A stretch of 64,000 bases of DNA from an uncultured Oscillospiraceae bacterium (GTDB lineage: Bacteria; Bacillota; Clostridia; Oscillospirales; Oscillospiraceae): contig CAKTKT010000001.1 of the NCBI GenBank assembly GCA_934572325.1, forward strand, positions 4,895-68,894. Reading direction: 5' to 3'. The notes under the pieces are model-generated. The model did no database searches. It was not told the DNA's origin and was given only the letters and a program-made list of their open reading frames with translations. Position numbers and translations under genes: made by a program. Positions within the stretch are counted from its first letter, which is position 1. Each line of letters begins with the position of its first letter. Shown one piece after another: positions 17,174 through 25,340 of the stretch.

Positions 17174-17407
17174 AGTGTTACCTCCGTATGTATATTTGGC
17201 GTCTCCCCGCGCGGGCGAGAAAACGACCCTTCCACTGCACATTGTAACACAGAAAATCAAAAAATCAATTGAAAATTTCGCGCCGCTATATAATTCCTGC
17301 AAAAGCTGGGGATAATTTTTCTGCCCGAACGCCGTTTCGCCGGATTCGGCGCGGCGTTTGGGCGATAATCTTATATCAGGGCAGCATCCAAAGGGAGGTA
17401 ACACGGT

Positions 17408-19690
17408 ATGAAAAGCAACGGACAGTTCACGCAGAGGGCGGAGCTGGCGATAGAGAACGCGCGTCTTGCGGCGGGGAGCTTCGGGCACGGCTTTGTCGGG
17501 ACGGAGCACCTCGTGCTGGGCATAACGATGGAGCGCGAGGGGCTGGGCGCGCGCATCCTCGACCGACGCGGCATAAGCGAGAGCGCACTGCGCCGCGTCA
17601 TAGGCGAGCTGGACGGCACGGGCGCGCCGGGCACGCCCGGACAGGGGCTGACGACGAGGGCACGCCTCGCCGTGGAGCGCGCCGCCGCAGAGGCGGCGGC
17701 GATGCAGCAGAGCTACATCGGCACGGAGCATATCCTCCTCGGCGTGCTGCGCCAGAGCGACAGCGGCGGTGTGCGTGCGCTCGCGCTGGCGGGCGCGGAC
17801 GCGAACGAGGTGTATACCGACATAATGGACGCTTTCGGCGCGCCCGGCAGCCGCGGCAAGCCGCAGACCGGCACGGCGCGCCAGACGGTGCGCCGCGCCG
17901 AAACGCGCATACTTGACCAGTACAGCCGCGACCTGACGGCGCTTGCCCTCTCCGGCGCGACCGACCCCGTTGTCGGGCGCGAGAGCGAGATACTGCGCGC
18001 CGTGCAGATACTCTCCCGCCGGACGAAGAACAACCCCGTGCTCGTGGGCGAGCCGGGCGTGGGCAAGACCGCCGTGGCGGAGGGGCTGGCGATGCTTGCG
18101 GCGCGCGGGGAAGCGCCCGCGGAGCTTGCGCGTAAGCGCATCGTGTCGCTGGACATACCCGCGATGCTCGCCGGAACGAAGTACCGCGGCGACTTTGAGG
18201 AGCGCGTGAAGGCGGTGCTCAAGGACGTCAAGCGCGCGGGAGACGTGATACTCTTCATTGACGAGCTGCACACCATCATCGGCGCGGGCAGCGCCGAGGG
18301 CGCGATAGACGCGGCGAACATCCTCAAGCCCGCGCTGGGGCGGGGCGAGGTGCAGATCATCGGCGCGACGACGCCGGAGGAGTACCGCCGCCATATCGAA
18401 AAGGACGCGGCGCTGGAGCGGCGCTTCCAGCCCGTGCGCATCGCCGAGCCGGATCGTGCGCAGACGCTTGCCATGCTGAAAAGCCTGCGGCGCGCGCTGG
18501 AGGCTCACCACGGCGTGAGCATATCCGACAGTGCGCTTGAGGCGGCGTATGAGCTGTCCGTGCGGTATATAAACGACCGCTTTCTCCCCGACAAGGCGAT
18601 AGACCTCATCGACGAGGCGGCGGCGGGGGTGCACGTGGCGGCGCGCGCGGATATGACCGTGCGCCCCTCCGACGTGGCGCAGGTCGTCTCCCGCTGGACG
18701 GACATACCCGTGACGGGGCTGGACAAAAACGAGAGCGAGAGACTGAAAAACCTTGAGAGCGAGCTGAAGCGGCGCATAATCGGGCAGGACGAGGCGGTGT
18801 CCGCCGTGGCGCGGGCGATACGCCGCAGCCGCGTGGGGCTGAAGGATCCCGCGCGCCCCGTGGGCAGCTTCCTCTTTCTCGGTCCGACGGGCGTGGGGAA
18901 GACGGAGCTCTGCCGCGCGCTCGCCGCGACGGTGTACGGCGACGAGCGGGCGATGATACGCCTGGATATGTCCGAATACATGGAAAAGCATACGGTCAGC
19001 CGTCTCATCGGCTCTCCTCCGGGCTACGTGGGGTACGAGGACGGCGGACAGCTCACGGAGAAGGTGCGCAGAAAGCCGTGGTCGGTGGTGCTCTTTGACG
19101 AGATAGAAAAGGCGCACGAGGACGTGTGGAGCATCCTGCTTCAGATAATGGACGACGGTCACCTCACGGACTCCGCCGGTCGGCGCGTGGATTTCAGCAA
19201 CACGGTGGTGGTGATGACCTCGAACGTGGGGGCAAAGGCGATAACCGACGGCAGACCGCGCCTCGGCTTTTCCGGCGGCGGAGACGACGGCGAGAGCGGG
19301 ATGCGCGAGCAGGTCATGGCGGAGCTGAAAGCGACGTTCCGCCCGGAGTTTCTCAACCGCATCGACGAGACGATAGTTTTCCACCGGCTCACGGAGGAGA
19401 ATATGTACGCCATAACCGAGACGCTGCTCGACGGCGTGAAAAAGCGCTTTGAAAAGCTGGGGCTGACGCTCGCCGTGCCGGAGGAGACGGTGCGCTTTAT
19501 CGCCCGCGCGGGGAATGACGACGCCTTCGGCGCGCGCCCTCTGCGGCGCACGGTGCAGCACAGCATAGAGGACGCGGCGGCGGAGCTGCTGCTCGACGGG
19601 CGGGCAAAGGCAGGCGATGCGATAGCGGCGCTTGTCGCGGGCGGCGAGGTGACGCTGACGGTCGCGGCGCGGTATACGGACGCGGTGTGA
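17408..19690 (+). CDS. Clp-family AAA+ unfoldase, ClpC-like but lacking the M domain
   Basis: A 760-residue Hsp100 ATPase that should feed substrates to ClpP. Two Clp N repeats occupy residues 1-145. The first AAA domain has 'GEPGVGKTA' near 213 and the second 'GPTGVGKTE' near 495. The 'RLGF' loop near residue 620 is the usual ClpP-docking tripeptide region. Sequence is closest to ClpC, but after '[17 protein letters not shown]' only about 10 residues precede '[14 protein letters not shown]', where ClpC has about 70 residues that form the coiled-coil M domain and UVR region. The domain order is therefore that of ClpA. MecA/McsB-type control through the M domain should not apply. GGAGG precedes the ATG, and a terminator overlaps the stop. 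Confidence 0.9.
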   Translation: MKSNGQFTQRAELAIENARLAAGSFGHGFVGTEHLVLGITMEREGLGARILDRRGISESALRRVIGELDGTGAPGTPGQGLTTRARLAVERAAAEAAAMQQSYIGTEHILLGVLRQSDSGGVRALALAGADANEVYTDIMDAFGAPGSRGKPQTGTARQTVRRAETRILDQYSRDLTALALSGATDPVVGRESEILRAVQILSRRTKNNPVLVGEPGVGKTAVAEGLAMLAARGEAPAELARKRIVSLDIPAMLAGTKYRGDFEERVKAVLKDVKRAGDVILFIDELHTIIGAGSAEGAIDAANILKPALGRGEVQIIGATTPEEYRRHIEKDAALERRFQPVRIAEPDRAQTLAMLKSLRRALEAHHGVSISDSALEAAYELSVRYINDRFLPDKAIDLIDEAAAGVHVAARADMTVRPSDVAQVVSRWTDIPVTGLDKNESERLKNLESELKRRIIGQDEAVSAVARAIRRSRVGLKDPARPVGSFLFLGPTGVGKTELCRALAATVYGDERAMIRLDMSEYMEKHTVSRLIGSPPGYVGYEDGGQLTEKVRRKPWSVVLFDEIEKAHEDVWSILLQIMDDGHLTDSAGRRVDFSNTVVVMTSNVGAKAITDGRPRLGFSGGGDDGESGMREQVMAELKATFRPEFLNRIDETIVFHRLTEENMYAITETLLDGVKKRFEKLGLTLAVPEETVRFIARAGNDDAFGARPLRRTVQHSIEDAAAELLLDGRAKAGDAIAALVAGGEVTLTVAARYTDAV

Positions 19691-19710
19691 GGGCACACAC
19701 CGCGTCTTTC
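19679..19710 (+). terminator. Terminator overlapping the Clp stop codon
   Basis: GACGCGGTGTG (19679-19689) pairs perfectly with CACACCGCGTC (19696-19706), followed by TTT. The left arm contains the last codons and part of the stop of the Clp gene. Confidence 0.75.
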
Positions 19711-19724
19711 TGCGCCATTTTTCC

Positions 19725-19753
19725 TTGTAAATAAACTATTGTTGAATTATAAT
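19725..19753 (+). promoter_or_regulatory. Promoter of the two-component/envelope operon
   Basis: TTGTAA (19725-19730), 17-bp spacer, TATAAT (19748-19753), about 60 bp before the response-regulator ATG. Confidence 0.7.
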
Positions 19754-19813
19754 TGAATATGAGTTTAACGTTATTCGGTAAAATAGCAAAAACTCTACGA
19801 TTGGAGGCAGCGT

Positions 19814-20485
19814 ATGTTCAAGATACTTATAGCGGAGGACGACAGCGAGCTTCGGCAGCTTTTCAGCCATGTGCTCATAAAAAACGGCTATTCCGTGACC
19901 GGCGTGGACAACGGACAGCGCGCGCTCGCGGCGATGGACGCGAGCTATTACGACATCATCATTTCCGACATCATGATGCCCGTGATGAACGGGTTCGAGC
20001 TGGTCAAGACCATCCGCGCCTCCGGCAACAACACGCCGGTGCTTATGATAACCGCGCGCGACGCCTTTGACGATATGCGCGAGGGCTTCATCTCCGGCAC
20101 GGACGACTATATGGTCAAGCCCGTGAACGTCAACGAGCTGCTGCTGCGCGTGGGTGCGCTGCTGCGCCGCGCGCAGATCATCAACGAGCGCCGCCTCGTC
20201 GTGGGCGACACGGTGATGGAGTGCGATTCGCTGACGGTGACGGCGAACGGGCAGAGCATGGTGCTGCCGCAGAAGGAGTTCATGCTGCTGTACAAAATGG
20301 CGTCGTACCCCGGGCGCATCTTCACGCGCCAGCAGCTCATGGACGACATATGGGGGTACGAGTCCGAGACGAACACCCACACCGTCGATGTGCACATCGG
20401 GCGTCTGCGCGACCGGTTCAAGGACAACCGCGACTTCCGCATAGTGACGATGCGCGGGCTGGGCTATAAGGTGGAAAAGGCATGA
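19814..20485 (+). CDS. OmpR/PhoB-family response regulator
   Basis: A 223-residue transcription factor. The receiver domain (1-120) has the acidic pair in 'IAEDDSE', the phosphoacceptor Asp52 in 'IIISDIMMP', and the conserved Lys in 'DDYMVKPVN' near residue 104. The C-terminal winged helix (about 128-222) ends 'RGLGYKVEKA'. It should be phosphorylated by the kinase encoded next, whose ATG overlaps its stop by four bases. GGAGG upstream of the ATG. It heads a five-gene operon of membrane and lipid-related functions, which it may itself regulate (inference). Confidence 0.95.
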   Translation: MFKILIAEDDSELRQLFSHVLIKNGYSVTGVDNGQRALAAMDASYYDIIISDIMMPVMNGFELVKTIRASGNNTPVLMITARDAFDDMREGFISGTDDYMVKPVNVNELLLRVGALLRRAQIINERRLVVGDTVMECDSLTVTANGQSMVLPQKEFMLLYKMASYPGRIFTRQQLMDDIWGYESETNTHTVDVHIGRLRDRFKDNRDFRIVTMRGLGYKVEKA

Positions 20486-21567
20486 AAAGAAAAGCCGGAA
20501 AGCCGAATGCGAATTTTCAGCTCAAGTTTTCCGCCGCCGCGACGCTGGGCGCGATCTCCGTCGTGATGATGACCTACGGGATGGTGCATATGCTCAACGA
20601 CGTGTGGCACATCTCCCTCGGCGTGCCGATGGGCGTGAGGATGCTCATTTTCGCGGTGGTGTTCGGCGTGGCGATCGCGGCGGCGCTCAACCACGCCTTC
20701 ATAAAGCCGATGACGGATATGGCGAACGCCATGCGCCGCGTCGCCGACGGCGACTTCGGCACACAGCTTGAGTGCGCGAGCGCGATAAGCGACGTGAAGG
20801 AGGTCTACGCCAGCTTCAACCTCATGGTAAAGGCGCTCGGAGAGACGGAGACCTTGCAGACGGACTTCGTCTCCAACGTCTCGCATGAGTTCAAAACCCC
20901 CATAAACGCCATAGAGGGCTACGCCTCGCTCTTGCAGGACAGCGAGCTTCCGCGCGAGCAGCAGGCGCAGTATGTCGGCAAGATAATCTTCAACACGAAG
21001 CGCCTTTCGGATCTCGTGGGGAACATACTGCTGCTCAGCAAGGTCAACAACAACAGCATCCGCCCAAAGGCGAGCGTGTACCGCCTTGACGAGCAGATAC
21101 GCCAGTCGGTGTTCGCGCTTGAGAGCAAGTGGACGGAGAAGAACATAGACTTCGACATCGAGATGGACGAGGTGGAATACTGCGGGTATGAGGGGATGAT
21201 GATGCACGTGTGGTCAAACCTAATCGACAACGCCATCAAGTTCGACTCCTACGGCGGGTCGATAACCATGCGGCTGAAAAAGTCGGACGACAGCGTGGAG
21301 TACTCCATCGCGGACACGGGACCCGGCATCGCGCCGGAGGAGCAAGAGCGCATCTTCGCAAAGTTTTATCAGGTGGACAGCTCCCACCGCGAGGAGGGCA
21401 ACGGGCTGGGGCTCGCCCTCGTGAACAGGATAGTAACGGCGAGCGGAGGAACGATCACGGTGGACAGCGCGACCGGCGCGGGCGCGTGCTTTATCGTGCG
21501 GCTGCCGCTGTCGGTCGAGGGCACGCCGTACACCGCGGCGGATGACAGCAGAGAGGACGGTATATAA
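20482..21567 (+). CDS. Sensor histidine kinase
   Basis: A 361-residue membrane kinase with two helices close together near the N-terminus (about 15-40 and 50-75), leaving only a very short external loop, then a HAMP-like region. Catalytic boxes are all present: H box 'SNVSHEFKTPINAIEGY' with His near 135, N box 'NLIDNAIKF', G1 'DTGPGIAPEEQERIF' and G2 'GNGLGLALV'. With so little external sequence it probably senses a signal in or at the membrane, as intramembrane-sensing kinases do (inference). ATGA overlap with the regulator gene; the SGNH hydrolase gene starts one base after its stop. Confidence 0.93.
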   Translation: MKRKAGKPNANFQLKFSAAATLGAISVVMMTYGMVHMLNDVWHISLGVPMGVRMLIFAVVFGVAIAAALNHAFIKPMTDMANAMRRVADGDFGTQLECASAISDVKEVYASFNLMVKALGETETLQTDFVSNVSHEFKTPINAIEGYASLLQDSELPREQQAQYVGKIIFNTKRLSDLVGNILLLSKVNNNSIRPKASVYRLDEQIRQSVFALESKWTEKNIDFDIEMDEVEYCGYEGMMMHVWSNLIDNAIKFDSYGGSITMRLKKSDDSVEYSIADTGPGIAPEEQERIFAKFYQVDSSHREEGNGLGLALVNRIVTASGGTITVDSATGAGACFIVRLPLSVEGTPYTAADDSREDGI

Positions 21568-21568
21568 A

Positions 21569-22273
21569 ATGAAGATCACGGTATTCGGCGATTCCATACT
21601 TGAGGGTGTGCGTCTCGAGGACGGCAGGTACACCCGTGCGCACCGGTTCATGAGCCTTTTCGAGGCGGAGCACGGCGTGGAGACAGAGAATAAATCCAGA
21701 TTCGGCTCGACGATAGACAAGGGGCTGGCGCGGCTGCAAAAGCATCTTGAGCGCGCCGCGCTCGGCAGCTACACGGTCATAGAGTTCGGCGGCAACGACA
21801 GCGCCTACCGCTGGGACGAGGTCGCGGCGAACCCCGAGGGGGAGCATTTCTGCGCCACGCCGCCGGAGCGCTTCGCCGCGATATATAAGCAGATGATAGA
21901 CCTCGTCTATAAAAACGGGAGCTGGCCCATACTCTGCACGCTGCCGCCCGTGTCCTCGCGGCTGTATCTCGACTATGTGACGCGCGGCGGGCTGGACAAG
22001 GCGGCGATACTGCGCTGGATGGACAACGATGTGGAGACCATATCCCGCTGGCAGGAGGGCTTCAGCCGCACCGTGCGGGAGCTGGCGGAGGACCGCGGCT
22101 GCCTGCTGCTGGATATGCGCGCGCCGTTCCCGCCGCGCGGCGAGGAGCTGGAGGCGTACCTCTGCTCCGACGGTATGCACCCAAACCTCGCCGGACAGCA
22201 GCTTATCTACAAGCAGGCGGTTCGCTTCTGGGACGAGTTTATGACGGCGCGCGCAGATACGGCGGGCAAATGA
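21569..22273 (+). CDS. SGNH/GDSL-family hydrolase
   Basis: A 234-residue esterase/lipase-fold protein. Block I 'FGDSILEG' carries the nucleophile Ser10, 'FGGNDSA' carries the block III Gly-Asn, and 'DGMHPN' near the end carries the catalytic Asp and His. No signal peptide is seen, so it is probably cytosolic. Members remove acyl groups from lipids, sugars or thioesters; the substrate cannot be inferred. The start ATG is one base after the kinase stop with GAGAGGA upstream, and the next gene starts one base after its own stop, so it belongs to the envelope operon. Confidence 0.88.
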   Translation: MKITVFGDSILEGVRLEDGRYTRAHRFMSLFEAEHGVETENKSRFGSTIDKGLARLQKHLERAALGSYTVIEFGGNDSAYRWDEVAANPEGEHFCATPPERFAAIYKQMIDLVYKNGSWPILCTLPPVSSRLYLDYVTRGGLDKAAILRWMDNDVETISRWQEGFSRTVRELAEDRGCLLLDMRAPFPPRGEELEAYLCSDGMHPNLAGQQLIYKQAVRFWDEFMTARADTAGK

Positions 22274-22274
22274 T

Positions 22275-23321
22275 ATGACAAAGAAAAAACGCGGCTATAT
22301 CCTCAGCGTCGCCGTACTCGCGCTGCTGCTGGGGATATGCTATTTCGTGTTCCGCGACAAGCTGCCGGAGATAATGAGCGCCATATCCGGCATCCCGACC
22401 GCGACGGTCGCGGCGATACTGTGCGCGGGCATGGCGTATCAGATCATCGACACGGCGATGTGCATGGTGCTCGTGCGCTCGCGCGTGCCGTCGCTCGGCT
22501 ACGGCGAGGCGTTCGAGCTGACGATGACGGGGATATTCGGCATGGTCTGCTCCAACAGCGTCGTCACCATCCCCCTGCAAAGCCTGTATCTGCATACCGA
22601 CGGGCTGGACGTGGGGCACACGGTTGGGCTGATGACCGTCAAGTATATTTTCCACAAGGCGGCGGTGCTCACCCTCGCGCTGGTGATGCTGCTGTTCAAT
22701 TTTCAGTGGCTGCGCGCGAGCGTGCCGGGCGTGATGCGCTATCTTCTGCCGGGCTTTGCCGTGTGCGCCGCCATCATCACGCTGCTCGTCCTTCTCTGCA
22801 CCTGGGATAAGCTCCGCCTGCTGCTGTATAAGATACTCGACCGTCTGCCCGATAAGGGCAGGTGGGGCGAGAAAAAGGCGCTCTGGCGCGAGAGCATCGA
22901 CCTCATGTACACCGAGATGCGGTTCCTCCTGCCGCAAAAGCGCCGCGTCGCGGCGGTCATCGCGCTGGATGTGCTGAAATTCACGGTGGTGTACGCCGTG
23001 CCGTGGCTCGCCCTGCGCGCGCTGGGGGTGAGCTCGTTCGGGCTCGCCCGGGGGGAGTTTCTCTCCTCGCTCGTGTGGCTGATCGCGGGGGTGCTGCCTG
23101 CGGTGTCGGGGCTCGGTCCGCTGGACGTGGCGTTCGCGCTGCTCTTCGGCAATTTCGCGCCGGAGAGCGCCGTGAGCGCGGCGCTGGTGCTGTACCGCGC
23201 GTCAACGTACTTTGTGCCGTTCGCGGTCAGTCTGCCGACGGTGTTCGTAATGCAGCGGACTATCACAAAACGGCTTGAGGCTAAGGGAGCTGACGGCGGC
23301 AAGCCCGCAGAAGAGATATAA
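22275..23321 (+). CDS. Lysylphosphatidylglycerol synthase TM region / UPF0104-family membrane protein
   Basis: A 348-residue protein with about eight membrane helices, matching the LPG_synthase_TM (UPF0104) family. The family includes the flippase half of MprF, which moves modified phospholipids to the outer leaflet, and stand-alone relatives of unknown cargo. There is no C-terminal aminoacyltransferase domain, so it cannot itself make lysyl-PG. Typical family segment near residue 275: 'GVLPAVSGLGPLDVAFALLF'. It starts one base after the SGNH gene; the ribosome site is weak, consistent with translational coupling. A role in membrane-lipid transport under two-component control is an inference. 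Confidence 0.85.
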   Translation: MTKKKRGYILSVAVLALLLGICYFVFRDKLPEIMSAISGIPTATVAAILCAGMAYQIIDTAMCMVLVRSRVPSLGYGEAFELTMTGIFGMVCSNSVVTIPLQSLYLHTDGLDVGHTVGLMTVKYIFHKAAVLTLALVMLLFNFQWLRASVPGVMRYLLPGFAVCAAIITLLVLLCTWDKLRLLLYKILDRLPDKGRWGEKKALWRESIDLMYTEMRFLLPQKRRVAAVIALDVLKFTVVYAVPWLALRALGVSSFGLARGEFLSSLVWLIAGVLPAVSGLGPLDVAFALLFGNFAPESAVSAALVLYRASTYFVPFAVSLPTVFVMQRTITKRLEAKGADGGKPAEEI

Positions 23322-23340
23322 AACAGGGGAGATAAAATAA

Positions 23341-24273
23341 ATGAGCTTTTACGAGACAGCATGGGTGATATTCATCTATTCGTTCCTCGGCTGGTGCGCC
23401 GAGGTGGTGTTCGCCGCCTGTCGGCGCGGCATATTCGTCAACAGGGGCTTCCTCAACGGACCTGTGTGCCCGATCTACGGCTTCGGCGTGGCGCTGGTGC
23501 TGTGGCTTTTGGAGCCGGTGAGGTCGAGCTTCCTGCTGCTCTTTTTCGGCAGTATGCTGCTGACGACGGCGCTGGAATTTATCATCGGCTTTATAATGGA
23601 GAGCTTTTTCCACGACAAGTGGTGGGATTACTCAAATAACCCGTTCAACATCAAGGGCTATGTCTGCCTTGAGTTTTCGATAATCTGGGGGCTTGCGTGC
23701 GTGCTGGTGGTGGACGTTATCCACCCGCTCATACAAAAGCAAATCGACGCCATCCCCGTCAATGCCGGCTGGTGGCTCATCTGGATATTCGCCGCGATAA
23801 TGGCGAGCGACGCGCTCATCACGCTCATAGAGCTTTTGAAGCTGCCCAAGCGCTTCAAGGCTGTGGAGGAGCTGGAGAAGCTGATGACCGCCGTGTCCGA
23901 CGCCGTGGGCGAGAAGGTGCTCTACGAGGGGTATGACCGCGCGAAAGAGCGGCGCGAGGCGTTTGAGGAGCGCCATCCGGAGCTGACCGAGAGGAGCAGG
24001 GAGGCGGTGCAGGACGTGCTTGAAAAGCGCAGCGAGATCAACACCGCCCTGCGCGAGCGCGAGGACGAGCGCGCCCAGCGCCGCGCCCAGCGCCGCAGCG
24101 AGATGGAGGCGCGCATAAACGGCATCCTCAGCCACAACGTTATTCACGAGCGTATCGCCCGCGCGTACCCGCACCTTGCCGAGGGCGAGCACAACGGCGC
24201 GCACTTCCGGCGGCTCCTTGAGCGCGCCGACAAGCGCCGCCAGGAGAAAAAGGAGGACAAAAAGAGCGCGTAA
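23341..24273 (+). CDS. CmpB-type putative ABC transporter permease (PF06541 family)
   Basis: A 310-residue protein. Residues 1-165 hold about five membrane helices with the family signature 'FLGWCAEVVFAACRRGIFVNR' near 15-35 (family start 'YSFLGW...E') and 'NGPVCPIYGFG'. Residues 180-310 are a long, highly charged, Arg/Glu-rich helical region in the cytoplasm. The family is named for a putative ABC permease but no ATPase or transport role is established. It is the last gene of the envelope operon, 19 bp after the previous one, and is closed by a strong bidirectional terminator. Confidence 0.82.
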   Translation: MSFYETAWVIFIYSFLGWCAEVVFAACRRGIFVNRGFLNGPVCPIYGFGVALVLWLLEPVRSSFLLLFFGSMLLTTALEFIIGFIMESFFHDKWWDYSNNPFNIKGYVCLEFSIIWGLACVLVVDVIHPLIQKQIDAIPVNAGWWLIWIFAAIMASDALITLIELLKLPKRFKAVEELEKLMTAVSDAVGEKVLYEGYDRAKERREAFEERHPELTERSREAVQDVLEKRSEINTALREREDERAQRRAQRRSEMEARINGILSHNVIHERIARAYPHLAEGEHNGAHFRRLLERADKRRQEKKEDKKSA

Positions 24274-24296
24274 AGCCTGCGTATGCGCAAAATATG

Positions 24297-24332
24297 GCAA
24301 AAACAGCACCGGTCAAACGGTGCTGTTTTTGC
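24297..24332. terminator. Bidirectional terminator
   Basis: A 15-bp perfect stem (left arm 24297-24311, right arm 24318-24332) with a 6-base loop, and A5 and T5 tracts inside the arms. It sits between the convergent CmpB-type and Lgt-like genes and can serve both strands. Confidence 0.85.
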
Positions 24333-24335
24333 GTG

Positions 24336-25340
24336 TCAATATTCTTTCCAGTGACTGCGCTTGCAGCAGGTCAGATACATGAGGTAAACGCTCGCGCTCA
24401 TCGCGCAGATGCCGATGAACATGAAAAGGTAGCAGCGACCGTACCAGTCGCCGTGGCGCTGCACGAAGTATTCGCTCAGCCCCACGCACACGAGCGAGAG
24501 AAAATACCCTATCCACAGCGCCCAGTGGCGCGCGCCGCGCCCGTTGACGCGGATGGACACGCGGCTGTAATGCACGAGGATGGCGAGAATGGTTATCGCG
24601 GCGACCATCTGCACGATGCTGACAAAGCCGTTGAAGTGCATGAAGCTGGAGTCATAGCGCGTGCTGTCGAGAATAAGCTCCGCGGCGCTGAATATCAGCA
24701 GGAACAGCCGCGCGGTGTGCCCGTCGCTCGACTCGCCCCCGCGCATGGGGAGACTGCGCCGCGCGAAATAAAACCGCATCAGCGCGAACACTGCCGCCAG
24801 CATCACGAGAAACTCCACAAAAAACGTGGCGAAGCGGTAGTCCGGCGCGCCGCTTATGTAGATGGGCGAGGCGAGAGGCAGATGCTGGAGCGCCGCCGCC
24901 TTTACGGCGATCTTGCCGCGGCAGGAGTTGTTGAACACCGCCGACAGCCGGATGAACGCCACGCACAGCGCCGCGCCCGGGGCGACGGCGTCCATCATGC
25001 GCGGCACGTTATCCGTAAAGCCCAGCCGCCCCACGATGAATGCCGCCAGAAGCGTGCCCAGCAGCGCGCCCGGCAGGCAGTACCCGCCGCCGGAATAGTC
25101 CGTCAGCGCACCCCACAGCCCCGCGTACTGCTCGGCGTGGCAGTACCAGTGTATAACGCGGCACAGCGGCACGGAGAAGAGCACCGCCAGCGGCAGCAGC
25201 ACCCACAGCGCCTTGCCAGAGCCGACATACGAGGTGTACAGCGAGTAGCTGAGCGCGAAGCACGCCGCCACGCCCAGCGCGATTATCACACCGCTCCAAT
25301 AGATGACGGTGCTGCCGGAGTATATGGCTATCCCGCTCAT
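24336..25340 (-). CDS. Lgt-like integral membrane protein
   Basis: A 334-residue polytopic protein of about eight or nine helices. Its middle resembles prolipoprotein diacylglyceryl transferase: 'GGYCLPGALLGTLLAAF' near residue 86 corresponds to the Lgt GG...GG segment, and 'APGAALCVAFIRLSAVFNNS' near 120-140 to the segment with the essential Arg and the NG region. The arginine is kept, but the nearby asparagine (position +3) is Ala, and two extra C-terminal helices are present. It is thus either a divergent Lgt or a paralogue with another lipid-transfer job. The ATG overlaps the stop of the upstream glycosidase gene as ATGA, so the two are coupled. Confidence 0.6.
   Translation of the reverse strand: MSGIAIYSGSTVIYWSGVIIALGVAACFALSYSLYTSYVGSGKALWVLLPLAVLFSVPLCRVIHWYCHAEQYAGLWGALTDYSGGGYCLPGALLGTLLAAFIVGRLGFTDNVPRMMDAVAPGAALCVAFIRLSAVFNNSCRGKIAVKAAALQHLPLASPIYISGAPDYRFATFFVEFLVMLAAVFALMRFYFARRSLPMRGGESSDGHTARLFLLIFSAAELILDSTRYDSSFMHFNGFVSIVQMVAAITILAILVHYSRVSIRVNGRGARHWALWIGYFLSLVCVGLSEYFVQRHGDWYGRCYLFMFIGICAMSASVYLMYLTCCKRSHWKEY

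Noticed and set aside
17003..19696. An 897-codon open frame on the minus strand opposite the Clp gene
   Set aside because: It is Arg/His/Val-rich shadow sequence of the Clp gene; only its last 57 codons (17003-17173) are real, as a ferredoxin with its own ribosome site.
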